Below are positions 1 to 8,500 of a stretch of 64,000 nt of DNA, piece after piece (position 1 is the first letter of the stretch; each line of letters begins with the position of its first letter). The notes under the pieces were generated by a model. The model was not told the origin of the DNA, did no database searches, and was given only the letters and a program-made list of their open reading frames with translations. Source of the DNA: an uncultured Parafilimonas sp. (lineage in GTDB: Bacteria; Bacteroidota; Bacteroidia; Chitinophagales; Chitinophagaceae); the NCBI GenBank assembly GCA_903882935.1, contig CAIRZB010000070.1:52273-116272 (forward strand), written 5' to 3'. The translations under genes were made by a program, and so were the position numbers.

Positions 1-1
1 G

Positions 2-799
2 CCTACATTGCAACAGCTTGCCGAGTCGGATGTAAAGGATTGGTTCGGGTCCCCGGCCCTTGCCCTGCCCCGCAGGCAACAAAGCCAGCAGTTTGGCGCA
101 GCGTTAACGTCACGCCCACCGCTGGTGCGCAAAATTGCCAGGGGCGTGGTGGAGTTTATACGCATTATTCTGCCCGAGACAGTGATACTATGTGCAAGTA
201 TATTTTTTATTGCTTATGGGCACGACCTTATTGTGGGCGAGCCATTATGGAAAATAGCCCTGCAAATACCGGTTTATTATTTAAGTATAGTGGGTATACC
301 AGCCGTGTTGGTTACGGCGGCTTTAAAGTGGCTGTTTGTAGGCCGTTACAAAACTGCGCAAATGCCTATGTGGACCATGCGGGTATGGCTTACCGAAGCA
401 GTAACAAGCACATACGAAGCTCTTTGCGTGCCATTTTTGCTCGATTTTTTAAGGGGTACACCTTGGTTGCCAATTATGTTACGATTGTTTGGCACCCGAA
501 CCGGCAAACGTGTTTGGATGAATACGACCGACATTACCGAATTTGACATGGTTAGCATTGGCACCGACACGGCTTTGAATGAAGACTGCGGCCCCCAAAC
601 ACACTTATTTGAAGACCGCGTTATGAAGATTGGCCCCGTAACAATTGGTGAACGCACCAGTATAGGTGCACGTAGCATTGTACTCTACGACACAAATATT
701 GGTAACGATGTAAATATTGATGCCTTGTCGTTAGTAATGAAGGGGGAAACCTTAGCACCGGGTACAAGCTGGGCAGGCAGCCCCATTAAGCCTTTGTAA
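2..799 (+). CDS. Pls/PosA-type protein, C-terminal part (gene cut by window edge)
   Basis: The frame is open from the first base, so the true start lies upstream of the window. The visible ~265 residues have hydrophobic membrane segments (around residues 50-70 and 85-110 of the visible part). They are followed by a left-handed beta-helix acyltransferase-like end with isoleucine-patch hexapeptides (IGPVTIGERTSIGARSIVL) and the ending GTSWAGSPIKPL. This arrangement resembles the C-terminus of the Pls/PosA family of peptide-synthetase-like proteins, in which adenylation and carrier domains precede a membrane part and hexapeptide repeats. Those N-terminal domains are not in this window, so the assignment rests on the tail alone. 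A plain hexapeptide-repeat acetyltransferase fused to a membrane domain is the alternative. It converges on the beta-helix gene that follows. Confidence 0.65.
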   Translation, partial: PTLQQLAESDVKDWFGSPALALPRRQQSQQFGAALTSRPPLVRKIARGVVEFIRIILPETVILCASIFFIAYGHDLIVGEPLWKIALQIPVYYLSIVGIPAVLVTAALKWLFVGRYKTAQMPMWTMRVWLTEAVTSTYEALCVPFLLDFLRGTPWLPIMLRLFGTRTGKRVWMNTTDITEFDMVSIGTDTALNEDCGPQTHLFEDRVMKIGPVTIGERTSIGARSIVLYDTNIGNDVNIDALSLVMKGETLAPGTSWAGSPIKPL

Positions 800-884
800 C
801 AGCATAAAATAATGATAAATCAACAAGTGCCTTGCAACTTCTGCTTAGGGTACATAGCGGCCACCATACACCGGCCGGTGTTAT

Positions 885-2024
885 TTAAGCAGGCAGGTTG
901 AACCTTTTTTTGTCACGCCATTTTGGGTAGCCGTACTCAAAACCTAGGTAGGTTAGCAGTAATAGAACTACAATGCATACCCAAGCGTATGCAGAACCAA
1001 TTGCCTGGCGGTATTGGCCAAGATGGCTATTGGCAACGGGCTTAATATTTATAACCGCGGCATTAGCTGTTGGCGGGCAGCTATCGATGATTATTACCGG
1101 CAGCAGCGATTCGTTAATGGCCGTATCAACAATATTCGTATCCCAGCCGCCAACGGTGCCACAGTTGCCCGCATTCCAATAATTATCCGGCTTGTCTTCA
1201 TTATTGGTCCAGTTGGTGCTGTTTTCGGTTATGGTGTCTTCAGAACAGGGCCTAGTAAGGTACTGTTTCCATATATAAACGCCTGTGCCGGTAAACGCTT
1301 GTTTTTTTGAGTATATTTTATTGTGGATGATTTTTATATGGGTTCCGCTTGCAACGCCAATGCCGTACTGGCCTGGGTTTACCAGTATGTTGTCTTTTAT
1401 CAATACGTAGGCCCCTCCGCTATCTCCGGCCATAATGCCTCCCCCGGTTTTACTAGGCCCGCCACCCCTTATCCAATTGCCTGTTATCTGTACGGGGTCG
1501 GTTGGGGTTCCGTAAGTCTCGAACATGCTTATGGCATCTTCGGCGTAGCTTTTTCCCACGTTGTTTTCACAAATATTATCATTCACCCTGTTACCCGTAC
1601 CAGTTACCTTATCAAACTGAACCATTTGCCCCCTTGGCAACGGCCCAAGTACATTTTCTACTTCAATGTGGTTTACATTTATACCGTGGCATTCGATGGC
1701 ATACACACCCGAAGCAACATTCTTTATACGGCAGTCTGTTATCGTAACATTGGTACAATTGTATAACTCAATGGCACAGTCGGATGAGGGGCCTAATTTG
1801 CATTTTTCTATTTTTATGTTGTTGCAATTGGTTAGGTGGATGCAAATGCCATTATTGCCGGCAATTTCAAGGCCGCTTATTGTGGTGCCATTGACTTTGT
1901 TAAGTATTATCGGCTTTGACACCGTATACGGACCGCAATAGCTTGCACCCGGTTGCGCAGCGCAAAAGCATTGCAATGGCCCAAAAAAAACGAGGAAAAA
2001 TTGAAATAATAGACTTTTATACAC
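885..2024 (-). CDS. Secreted right-handed beta-helix repeat protein with C-terminal membrane anchor
   Basis: The protein has tandem beta-helix coils (ISGLEIAGNNGICIHL, IKIEKCKLG, VTITDCRIKN, VQITGNWIRG, VLIKDNILVN, IKIIHNKIYS), the fold of pectate-lyase-like and other polysaccharide-binding or cleaving proteins. I chose the GTG start at 2024 because the next ~22 residues (VYKSLLFQFFLVFFGPLQCFCA) make a good signal peptide. An upstream ATG at 2219 keeps the frame open but would bury that segment at residue 66. Near the C-terminus is one hydrophobic stretch (WVCIVVLLLLTYLGF) followed by KWRDKKRF, which looks like a tail anchor or a processed sorting tail. It lies next to the flippase gene on the other strand, so a surface-polysaccharide context is plausible. 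No catalytic residues can be named, and the function is unknown. Confidence 0.7.
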   Translation of the reverse strand: MYKSLLFQFFLVFFGPLQCFCAAQPGASYCGPYTVSKPIILNKVNGTTISGLEIAGNNGICIHLTNCNNIKIEKCKLGPSSDCAIELYNCTNVTITDCRIKNVASGVYAIECHGINVNHIEVENVLGPLPRGQMVQFDKVTGTGNRVNDNICENNVGKSYAEDAISMFETYGTPTDPVQITGNWIRGGGPSKTGGGIMAGDSGGAYVLIKDNILVNPGQYGIGVASGTHIKIIHNKIYSKKQAFTGTGVYIWKQYLTRPCSEDTITENSTNWTNNEDKPDNYWNAGNCGTVGGWDTNIVDTAINESLLPVIIIDSCPPTANAAVINIKPVANSHLGQYRQAIGSAYAWVCIVVLLLLTYLGFEYGYPKWRDKKRFNLPA

Positions 2025-2234
2025 CGCCCGGTTTTTTGTTCTATCAAAAAACTGTAATTTAAGGCAAGCGGAGGCATTGGCAATCTTAAATGAATGGTAT
2101 TTTTCAGTCAGGGGGCAGGTCGAATCAATAGTTGCCATTAATAGTGTTACAGCAAGCGTGGTTCCGCACCTAATTTGTTGGTCAATTATCCATGTTGCTG
2201 GTTTTACATAGTTTGGCAACAGCCAATCAATGTA

Positions 2235-2267
2235 TTTGTTGGTTTTGCAAACACACGTTTATCTTTG
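2235..2267 (+). promoter_or_regulatory. Predicted Bacteroidota-type promoter for the flippase gene
   Basis: TATCTTTG at 2260-2267 matches the -7 box TAnnTTTG of the Bacteroidota primary sigma factor. TTTG (2235) and TTG (2239) upstream give spacings of 21 and 18 bases to it. Transcription would start near 2274, about 100 bases before the ATG at 2378. This is prediction from motif only. Confidence 0.5.
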
Positions 2268-2377
2268 CCAAAAGAAAATATTGGGGCAAACATTAATTTC
2301 AGGCTGGCAATAGTAAAATTATGGTGGCTTTAAGCTAAATGCGGGTAATACTAACTTAAATATCCAATAATACTTTG

Positions 2378-3748
2378 ATGGCGTCATTTATTATAAAAAA
2401 GTTTACTGCACTTTTCGGTAGGGGGCATGAAAGAACAATAAAGATTAAAAAAAACATTGTTATTTCAGTGTTGTTGCGGGGTGGTAGTACGGTAATTGGG
2501 TTTTTGCTATTGCCAGTAACCATACACTACATTAGCCCCTTGCAATTCGGTATTTGGCTTACGGTGAGTTCGATTGTGTCGTGGATGAACAATTTTGATA
2601 TTGGCTTGAGTAGCGGCCTTAGAAATAAACTAGCAAATGCCTTGGCCTTGGGGGAACACGAAAGTGCTTTGAAGTATGTAAGCACCACTTATGCGGCACT
2701 TATTGTTATTTCGCTGATTACATTTTTACTTTTTTTTATTGTTGGCTCCTATTTTGACTGGAACAGTATTTTAAATGTGCCAGCTAATGTGTTAACTGAT
2801 ACCTGGACAATTTTGGTAATAGTGCTGAGTTGTTTTTGTGTGCAGTTTGTTTTGCAAACTGTAAATACGATATTAACAGCCAGCCACCAAGTGTATAAAG
2901 TTTGGGGAATATCGTTGTTGGGGCAGTTTTTGAGCCTGGCAGTTATATATGTTTTGTCTAAATACACCGTGGGCAACCTGCAAACATTAGTGGGTGTTTT
3001 GGCAGGAATGCCGGTTTTGGTGCTGTTGATGGCCAGTTTGATTTTGTTTAGAACCGACCTTAAAACCCTGGTGCCTAAATTAAAATATGTGGATGTAAAG
3101 AGCGCTAGGAGCTTGTTGGGTGTTGGCGGCATGTTCTTTTTTCTACAAATGGGTTCCATAATTGTATACCAAACTGATAATATAATTATATCGGGCATTA
3201 AAGACTTAGGCCCTTTGGCGGTTACAAAATTTAATGTTGCGTATAAATTGTTTACCTCGCTCTCCATTTTGGCAGCCATCATAATGATGCCCTATTGGAG
3301 TGCATTTACTGATGCTTACGCCAAAAATGATTTTGATTGGATTAAGAATGGTTTAAGGAGAATGCGGCAAATATGGCTTCTTCTGTCTGGTGTCTCTGTA
3401 GCCTTTTTTGTCTTTTCGCCATTTATTTACAAGTATTGGCTTGGGCCAGGCAGTATTGACATTAACCCGTCCGTCAGCCTGTCGATGGCGATATATGTAA
3501 TTGTTTATATTTTCCAACTCATGTACACGTTTTTACAAAACGGATTGGGAAAAATACGGTTGCAGCTAGTATCACTTATTGTATGTGCATGTATTAATGT
3601 TCCGCTTTCTCTATATTGGGGTAGGCGGTATGGGCTTGCCGGTATTGTAAATGCCAATACTGCGGTAACTATAATTATGAATGTGCTGCTTTACATACAA
3701 TCAGTTAAAATATTAAACCGCACGGCAAAGGGTATTTGGGGCAAATAA
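2378..3748 (+). CDS. Polysaccharide biosynthesis / MATE-fold flippase (Wzx-like)
   Basis: About 456 residues with roughly twelve hydrophobic segments spread over the whole length. The N-terminal region contains LRGGSTVIGFLLLPVTIHYISP and FGIWLTVSSI, typical of the polysaccharide-transport (RfbX/Wzx) branch of the MOP flippase superfamily, which moves lipid-linked oligosaccharides across the inner membrane. The ATG at 2378 is preferred to the TTG one codon earlier. The gene has its own promoter-like motif and no co-directional neighbour close by. The adjacent beta-helix gene on the other strand supports a surface-glycan setting, but the substrate cannot be read from sequence. Confidence 0.85.
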   Translation: MASFIIKKFTALFGRGHERTIKIKKNIVISVLLRGGSTVIGFLLLPVTIHYISPLQFGIWLTVSSIVSWMNNFDIGLSSGLRNKLANALALGEHESALKYVSTTYAALIVISLITFLLFFIVGSYFDWNSILNVPANVLTDTWTILVIVLSCFCVQFVLQTVNTILTASHQVYKVWGISLLGQFLSLAVIYVLSKYTVGNLQTLVGVLAGMPVLVLLMASLILFRTDLKTLVPKLKYVDVKSARSLLGVGGMFFFLQMGSIIVYQTDNIIISGIKDLGPLAVTKFNVAYKLFTSLSILAAIIMMPYWSAFTDAYAKNDFDWIKNGLRRMRQIWLLLSGVSVAFFVFSPFIYKYWLGPGSIDINPSVSLSMAIYVIVYIFQLMYTFLQNGLGKIRLQLVSLIVCACINVPLSLYWGRRYGLAGIVNANTAVTIIMNVLLYIQSVKILNRTAKGIWGK

Positions 3749-3872
3749 ATCTATTTGCTTATTTTATAGTCTTCCCGCCTTTTTTACTTTAATTAACAAC
3801 GGGGTGCGCAGGTACCGCGCTTTAGAGGCATCTAAACACTACAAGCAGTTATTAATTGTAAAAATTATCACC

Positions 3873-4313
3873 ATGAAAAAAATTATTTGCCTCGTAATTA
3901 TCGGTGCCATATTTGGCCATGCTTTAAAAGCACAGCCGCCTGCCGGCCAGCCCAACCCACAACAAAGGCCCACAGTAAAACAGCGTATTGACCGCTTGAA
4001 CGACACATTGGCTAAAGCGTTGCATATTAATGCAGCCCAACAAAAAAACATAGACGAGGCTTACACACATTTTTTTGAGCAGGCCGACAAGCTAATGGGC
4101 AACAACCCGCCGCCAAGACCTGATGTGCAAGATGAAAAAGGGAAGAAATTGCGTGAGCAAGTGTTAGTGCTGCAACAAGAACGAGATGGGTCGGTTGCCA
4201 AGGTGCTGGCCCCAGCCGCATTTAAAAAGTATTTGGATATAGAGAAAAGCATGCGGCCTGGCCATCCCGACGGCGATCATGGGCCACATGGCGCACCTCC
4301 GAAAAAGCCATAA
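3873..4313 (+). CDS. Small secreted Spy/CpxP-like protein
   Basis: A 146-residue protein beginning MKKIICLVIIGAIFGHALKAQ, a clear signal peptide; the start is ATG 3873, not an upstream in-frame codon near 3804. The mature part is mostly helical and charged (TVKQRIDRLNDTLAKALHI, then LREQVLVLQQERDGSVAKVLAPAAFKKYLDIEKSM). It ends in a His/Pro/Gly-rich tail. This layout, two helices around a central hinge with repeated polar residues, is typical of small periplasmic Spy-like proteins with chaperone or metal-stress roles. The LTxxQ repeats that define Spy/CpxP are not clear, so the family call is tentative. The His-rich tail could bind metal (inference). Confidence 0.6.
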   Translation: MKKIICLVIIGAIFGHALKAQPPAGQPNPQQRPTVKQRIDRLNDTLAKALHINAAQQKNIDEAYTHFFEQADKLMGNNPPPRPDVQDEKGKKLREQVLVLQQERDGSVAKVLAPAAFKKYLDIEKSMRPGHPDGDHGPHGAPPKKP

Positions 4314-4350
4314 TTTAACAGGGTTGGGCATAACCGTTAGCTAAAAAATG

Positions 4351-4379
4351 AAACACACAGGCAATACACCTGTGTGTTT
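4351..4379. terminator. Bidirectional hairpin terminator
   Basis: Perfect 11-base-pair stem (AAACACACAGG, 4351-4361, with CCTGTGTGTTT, 4369-4379) and a 7-base loop. It sits between the convergent Spy-like and DUF3570 genes. On the minus strand it is followed by CATTTTTTAG, so it should work best for the DUF3570 gene. Confidence 0.7.
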
Positions 4380-4413
4380 GTTATGTTTCGCGTAAAAAAT
4401 GCCCGGCATTTAA

Positions 4414-5640
4414 TTACTTGAATTTTAAATCAACCGACAGCACATCTGATAACAGGTCGGTGGTTTGTGTATAATGCCCGTATCGTATTTCCAACGCGCT
4501 AAGTTTAGATTTGAATAGCCCATTAGGCGGCGCAATACGCAGGTTTACGCCAAAATAATTGCTGCTAAAAGCCGAATAGGCATAATTACTTGTATAATAT
4601 TCATCGGTTAGTTTATGCTGCATATACGGGGCAAAATATTTACCCTGGGTTTGCGTGTAGTACCTAAAAAATGGTGCCACTGAAAAAAACGGCGTTATTT
4701 TAACAGGTACTTCCAGGCTGGCTGTATGGGCACTTATACCCCAATCATCCATGTAGTAGCGGTAGTAACCCCGCAAAATAATGTTGTCGCCAATAAAGTA
4801 ATTAAGCCGGGCCCCCACTGGTAATTTAAAGCGTTCACTCGGCAAAGCCTCAACCCGATCCAAGGTGTTGGAGAAATAAACCCTGTGAAAAGGCAGGCCA
4901 AGGTAGCCCCCCTGCCCCACAAGGTCAACGCTGAGGCTGGCCTGCAGGCGTTTGTTAATAACCTGGGCATAGGTAAGGGAGTTGCTAAACGTGTACCGCC
5001 CACTCTTTGGCAGTCCGCTGCCTCCATCTGACGAAGACCCGCTAGCCCCTGTGTTAACCACTGTGGTGGGCAAATAGTCTGCTGCCAATTCGGTGGGGTA
5101 TATCATGGTAACCCTGTCTAAAAAAATATTTACCTTATCGCTCAATTCCCCATTTTTTTTATTCTTTTTCGCATATTCGGCGTTCAGTCCAAAAGAATGG
5201 TAATTGTATTCTGATGAGTAATAAAGCCCTGCGCCTACAGTGGTTCCTTTTTTCAAGTCTTCCATCGTCCAATTAAGGGATGGGTATATACGTGTTCCCC
5301 CCTTTTTAGACGCACCGGTTTCTGAAACCCAGGCGGATGATGCGGAGGAATGATAGTCAATCCCCAAACCGGCTGTTACCGTATGCTTTCGTGAAAAACC
5401 GTCCCAGCCTGTAAATTTCAAGTCAAAGCCATTGGAAAAATCCAGTACTTTTTCGTTACCAATGCCGCCCGTTACCGCACTATGGTTGCCGTTTTGCGTG
5501 TAATAGCTGGATGTTAAGTTAACCTCTTCTAACGAAAGCGGTTTGTATTGGTACGTGGTTGCTTCTGCCGGTGCCGTTTGAGAAAAAGCTTGTAAAAGAG
5601 ATACGTAAAGTGCGATTGTTGACAAAAAGAGTTTCTTCAT
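4414..5640 (-). CDS. DUF3570 family protein (second copy, separate transcription unit)
   Basis: A 408-residue protein with signal peptide MKKLFLSTIALYVSLLQAFSQ. The rest alternates polar and hydrophobic residues with many aromatic residues, consistent with an outer-membrane beta-barrel. It is closely related along its whole length to the product at 5934-7172, for instance the block NHSAVTGGIG and the end DLLSDVLSVDLKFK, so the two arose by tandem duplication. A strong terminator at 5888-5911 separates it from the upstream paralog, and a promoter-like motif precedes it, so it is probably transcribed alone. Residues 108-111 are TGAS, within a segment conserved in both paralogs. That tetrapeptide fits the core of ApbE flavinylation motifs but lacks the usual upstream Asp. 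The function of DUF3570 is not established. Confidence 0.8.
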   Translation of the reverse strand: MKKLFLSTIALYVSLLQAFSQTAPAEATTYQYKPLSLEEVNLTSSYYTQNGNHSAVTGGIGNEKVLDFSNGFDLKFTGWDGFSRKHTVTAGLGIDYHSSASSAWVSETGASKKGGTRIYPSLNWTMEDLKKGTTVGAGLYYSSEYNYHSFGLNAEYAKKNKKNGELSDKVNIFLDRVTMIYPTELAADYLPTTVVNTGASGSSSDGGSGLPKSGRYTFSNSLTYAQVINKRLQASLSVDLVGQGGYLGLPFHRVYFSNTLDRVEALPSERFKLPVGARLNYFIGDNIILRGYYRYYMDDWGISAHTASLEVPVKITPFFSVAPFFRYYTQTQGKYFAPYMQHKLTDEYYTSNYAYSAFSSNYFGVNLRIAPPNGLFKSKLSALEIRYGHYTQTTDLLSDVLSVDLKFK

Positions 5641-5689
5641 TCAGTGTGGTTATTAATCTGTTCGTTGCCGTTAGCATCTTTTGATGTAA

Positions 5690-5717
5690 CAAACTATTGC
5701 AAAGCGTTGACTACCAA
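5690..5717 (-). promoter_or_regulatory. Possible promoter of the downstream DUF3570 gene
   Basis: Read on the minus strand, TTTG (5717-5714) is followed after about 17-18 bases by TAGTTTG (5696-5690). This is a one-base-short version of TAnnTTTG. It lies in the 250-base gap between the terminator of the upstream operon and the ATG at 5640, where a promoter is needed. Confidence 0.35.
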
Positions 5718-5881
5718 ATAGCCGTATGCTGTGATAACGCTGCAAAATGCCCGAGGGATTACCACGCAGCCAACAAAATAGGCTGTTTAACTTTTTATTG
5801 TGCCATTTAAAAGCAACGGTTGGTTGAAGTTGTTTTTTTAGCCATCATCGCGGCCTTAGCCTTATTGCGTATTGGGTTTAC

Positions 5882-5911
5882 AAAAAAAGCCGCCCTACTA
5901 ACTGGGCGGCT
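5882..5911 (-). terminator. Intrinsic terminator of the thioredoxin-apbE-DUF4266-DUF3570 operon
   Basis: An 8-base-pair GC-rich stem (AGCCGCCC 5888-5895 with GGGCGGCT 5904-5911) and an 8-base loop. On the minus strand it is followed by seven T (A5882-5888 on the plus strand). It starts 23 bases after the stop codon of the first DUF3570 gene. Confidence 0.9.
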
Positions 5912-5933
5912 TAGTTATCCAAAAATGTTTTCG

Positions 5934-7172
5934 TTATTTAAACTTCAAATCCAAAGAAATAACATCCGACAACAAATCGGTTGTTTGTGTATAATGCCCG
6001 TAACGTATTTCCATTGAATTAAGCTTAGATTTAAAAATGCCGTTTGGCGGTGCTATGCGGATGTTTACACCAAAAAAACTGCTGGCAAATGCCGAATAAG
6101 CGTAATTGCTGGTGTAATACTGGTCGGTTGTTTTATGTGCTTCGTAAGGTGCAAAATAATTGGCCGCTGTTTGGGTGTAGTACCTGTAAAATGGTGCCAC
6201 TGAAAAGAACGGTGTTATTTTATAAGGTATCTCCAAACTAGCTGTGTGGGCTTGAAGTCCCCAACTGTCAGTATAATAGCGGTAATAAGCACGCAAAATT
6301 ACTTTGTCGCCCAAAAAGTAATTCAACCGGGCGCCAATGGGCAGTTTATACCTGGTGACAGGCAGGTTTTCAACACTGTCTTTGCCGTTGTTAAAATACA
6401 CCCTGTGAAACGGTAAGCCAAGGTACCCGTTTTGCGCTACCAAGTCAACGTTAATGCTGCCTTGTAGGCGTTTGTTGATAACTTGGGAAAAACTGAAGCT
6501 GCCGCTGTAAGTGTTTCTGGGGCTGGTGGGTATATTATAATCCTCAGAACCGCCAGTGGTGGTGCTACGGCTGGCCGAGGTGTACACAACTGTGCCGGGT
6601 GTTGATTTGGGGATAAGCTCGGACGGGTAAATCAACGTTACCTTGTCAAAATAGGCATTCACTTTTGCGCTAAACTCTCCATTGGTATGTGTTTTTTTTG
6701 ACACTTGAAGGTCCACGCCGATTGACTCGTAGTTGTACTCGGAGGAGTAGTATAGGCCAGCGCCAAAGCTTGTGCCTTTTTCCTCGTTTTCTTTAAGCCA
6801 ATTAAGCGATGGGTAAATACGTGTGCCGCCAGTTTTTGAAGCACCGGTTTTTGACACATACGCGGCAGAGGCCGATGTGTGGTGGTCGAAGCCAAGGCCC
6901 GCTGTTATTGTATGCTTTATCCTGCCATTTTCCCAACCTACAAATTTCAGGTCAAGGCCATTGGCAATGTCTGTTACCGTTTCGGTTCCAATACCTCCGG
7001 TTACGGCACTATGGTTGCCGGTTTGGCTGTAGTAGCTTGACACAAGGCCTATTTCGTCCAGCGTTAATGGCTTTGCCGTGTAGGTGTTCGCCGCGGAGTC
7101 TGCCGTGGTTTGTGCAAATGCATGCGCGAGCATTACATACATTGCTATGGTTGATAAGAATAGTTTTTTCAT
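5934..7172 (-). CDS. DUF3570 family protein (first copy, last gene of redox operon)
   Basis: A 412-residue protein with signal peptide MKKLFLSTIAMYVMLAHAFAQ and a body of aromatic, alternating strands typical of outer-membrane barrels. It follows the DUF4266 lipoprotein and ApbE genes on the same strand, and it ends just before an intrinsic terminator. The association DUF3570-DUF4266-ApbE-thioredoxin is one I recognise as recurrent in Bacteroidota, which points to a cofactor- or thiol-dependent envelope protein; the actual role is unknown. Residues 109-112 are TGAS in the context YVSKTGASKTGGTRIYP. The second paralog has the same segment, so TGAS is a candidate FMN attachment site (inference). 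Barrel topology is also inferred. Confidence 0.82.
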   Translation of the reverse strand: MKKLFLSTIAMYVMLAHAFAQTTADSAANTYTAKPLTLDEIGLVSSYYSQTGNHSAVTGGIGTETVTDIANGLDLKFVGWENGRIKHTITAGLGFDHHTSASAAYVSKTGASKTGGTRIYPSLNWLKENEEKGTSFGAGLYYSSEYNYESIGVDLQVSKKTHTNGEFSAKVNAYFDKVTLIYPSELIPKSTPGTVVYTSASRSTTTGGSEDYNIPTSPRNTYSGSFSFSQVINKRLQGSINVDLVAQNGYLGLPFHRVYFNNGKDSVENLPVTRYKLPIGARLNYFLGDKVILRAYYRYYTDSWGLQAHTASLEIPYKITPFFSVAPFYRYYTQTAANYFAPYEAHKTTDQYYTSNYAYSAFASSFFGVNIRIAPPNGIFKSKLNSMEIRYGHYTQTTDLLSDVISLDLKFK

Positions 7173-7211
7173 GCTGTTGGGTGATTGTTAAATGAAGGGG
7201 TGGATGTTGTA

Positions 7212-7436
7212 TTAGTTACAGCCGCAGCCCCCGCCTGTTTTACCGCCGTTTGCGCCGGAAGCTCCTTCCCTGTACGATTCAAAATTTAGTTCGTTTTTTT
7301 CCACCTTTCTGGAGGATAGGCTCATTTCGGAGTCGTTCAAACGGCTTTTTTGGTATTCCTTCACATTGGCGCATGATGCGAAAAGCAAGCAGACAGAAGC
7401 TGCAATTAGGGCTTTTTTGAATAATGGTTTGTGCAT
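7212..7436 (-). CDS. DUF4266 small lipoprotein
   Basis: A 74-residue protein. I chose the ATG at 7436 (MHKPLFKKALIAASVCLLFAS), which gives a lipoprotein signal with Cys22 as the lipidation site; an upstream in-frame ATG at 7484 adds 16 charged residues. The mature part is short and ends in a Gly-rich tail, GGKTGGGCGCN, with two cysteines spaced C-x-C. Such a tail could bind metal or be a thiol substrate of the thioredoxin-like protein encoded upstream (inference). It sits between apbE and DUF3570, 40 bases before the latter. This order is the usual one for DUF4266 genes as I know them. No function has been established for the family. Confidence 0.8.
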   Translation of the reverse strand: MHKPLFKKALIAASVCLLFASCANVKEYQKSRLNDSEMSLSSRKVEKNELNFESYREGASGANGGKTGGGCGCN

Positions 7437-7546
7437 GTTGTGTTTATTTTCGTTTATTTTTTTATTTTTTTGTGTTGCAAACAATTCGGCTGCTTAAATT
7501 TTGTCGGTTATGGTTAAACAGCCCAAGTTTACTGGGGGTTAAAATA

Positions 7547-8500
7547 TTAGTGAGTAATCCTTATTTTTTTTGATGTGTAAATTCTGTCGTTGTCGTCTAT
7601 CAATACTGCTTCAATATTATTCATCTGGTTTATCATATAAAGGCCCGCTTCAATGCCCATAATGGTTACCGGTGTTGCCATGGCGTCGGCTATTTCGGCA
7701 TGGGGGGCAATAATGGTTACACTTTTAATACCCGTGACTGGCAAACCTGTTTTTGGGTTTATGGTGTGGGAATATTTTTTGCCATCCACCATTATGTATT
7801 TCTCATAATTGCCCGAGGTGGCCACTGCCAAATCTGTAACATTCATATACGAGAACGCGGTGTTAGCAGCATTTGGGTTTACAATGCCAATGGTCCAAGG
7901 TTTGCCGCCGGGTTGGTAACCCCAGGCATTTAAATCGCCTGACGCGTTTACCACCCCGCTGGTGCAACCCATATTTTTCATCACCAGCTTTGCCCGGTCT
8001 GCTGCGTACCCCTTGCCTATGCCCCCAAAGCCAATGCGCATGCCTTTTTGCCTTAAAAAAACCGTACATTGCTCTCTATCCAGCACAATATTTCTGTAAT
8101 TAATCAGCCGCACCATTTTAAGGGCTGTCTTCTTGTCGGGCAGGCTCTGTGCCTGTGTGTCAAAATTCCACAGTTGTTTATCAACCGAGCCGTACGATAA
8201 ATCAAAGGCTCCTTGCGTTACCGCCGATATGCGTTGGGCCCTTTCCACCAAGTGGAATGTTTCGCGGCTTACATGCACCGGCGCAACACCGGCATTTTTA
8301 TTTATCAGGTTGGTCTCGCTGTCATCACGGTAGGTGGTAAGCAGTTGTTCAATCCGCTTAATTTCGTCAATACCTGCCTTAATAAAATTATGGGCCAAGC
8401 CTTCATCGTCTGTAACAGCGCTCAATTCAAATTGGTTGCCCATCAGTTTAGCTTGCTGCTTAAATACATGCCTTGTGTCTGCATTAATTAGGGATGACAT
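7547..8500 (-). CDS. apbE: FAD:protein FMN transferase (ApbE family)
   Basis: A 317-residue protein that transfers FMN from FAD to a Ser or Thr of a target protein, Mg2+-dependent. Family motifs are visible in order: MGNQFELSAV, FDLSYGSVDKQLW, GFGGIGKGYAADRA, NASGDLNAWG, VATSGNYEKY, HTINPKTGLPV and ADAMATPVTIMG. These cover the FAD-binding and metal-binding parts. The N-terminus MSSLINADTRHVF has no signal peptide or lipobox, although ApbE proteins of Gram-negative bacteria usually act outside the cytoplasm. Either this one is cytoplasmic or its export signal is not recognised. The start overlaps the end of the thioredoxin-like gene by 17 bases, which indicates translational coupling. Its target may be the DUF3570 proteins (inference). 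Confidence 0.9.
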   Translation of the reverse strand: MSSLINADTRHVFKQQAKLMGNQFELSAVTDDEGLAHNFIKAGIDEIKRIEQLLTTYRDDSETNLINKNAGVAPVHVSRETFHLVERAQRISAVTQGAFDLSYGSVDKQLWNFDTQAQSLPDKKTALKMVRLINYRNIVLDREQCTVFLRQKGMRIGFGGIGKGYAADRAKLVMKNMGCTSGVVNASGDLNAWGYQPGGKPWTIGIVNPNAANTAFSYMNVTDLAVATSGNYEKYIMVDGKKYSHTINPKTGLPVTGIKSVTIIAPHAEIADAMATPVTIMGIEAGLYMINQMNNIEAVLIDDNDRIYTSKKIRITH

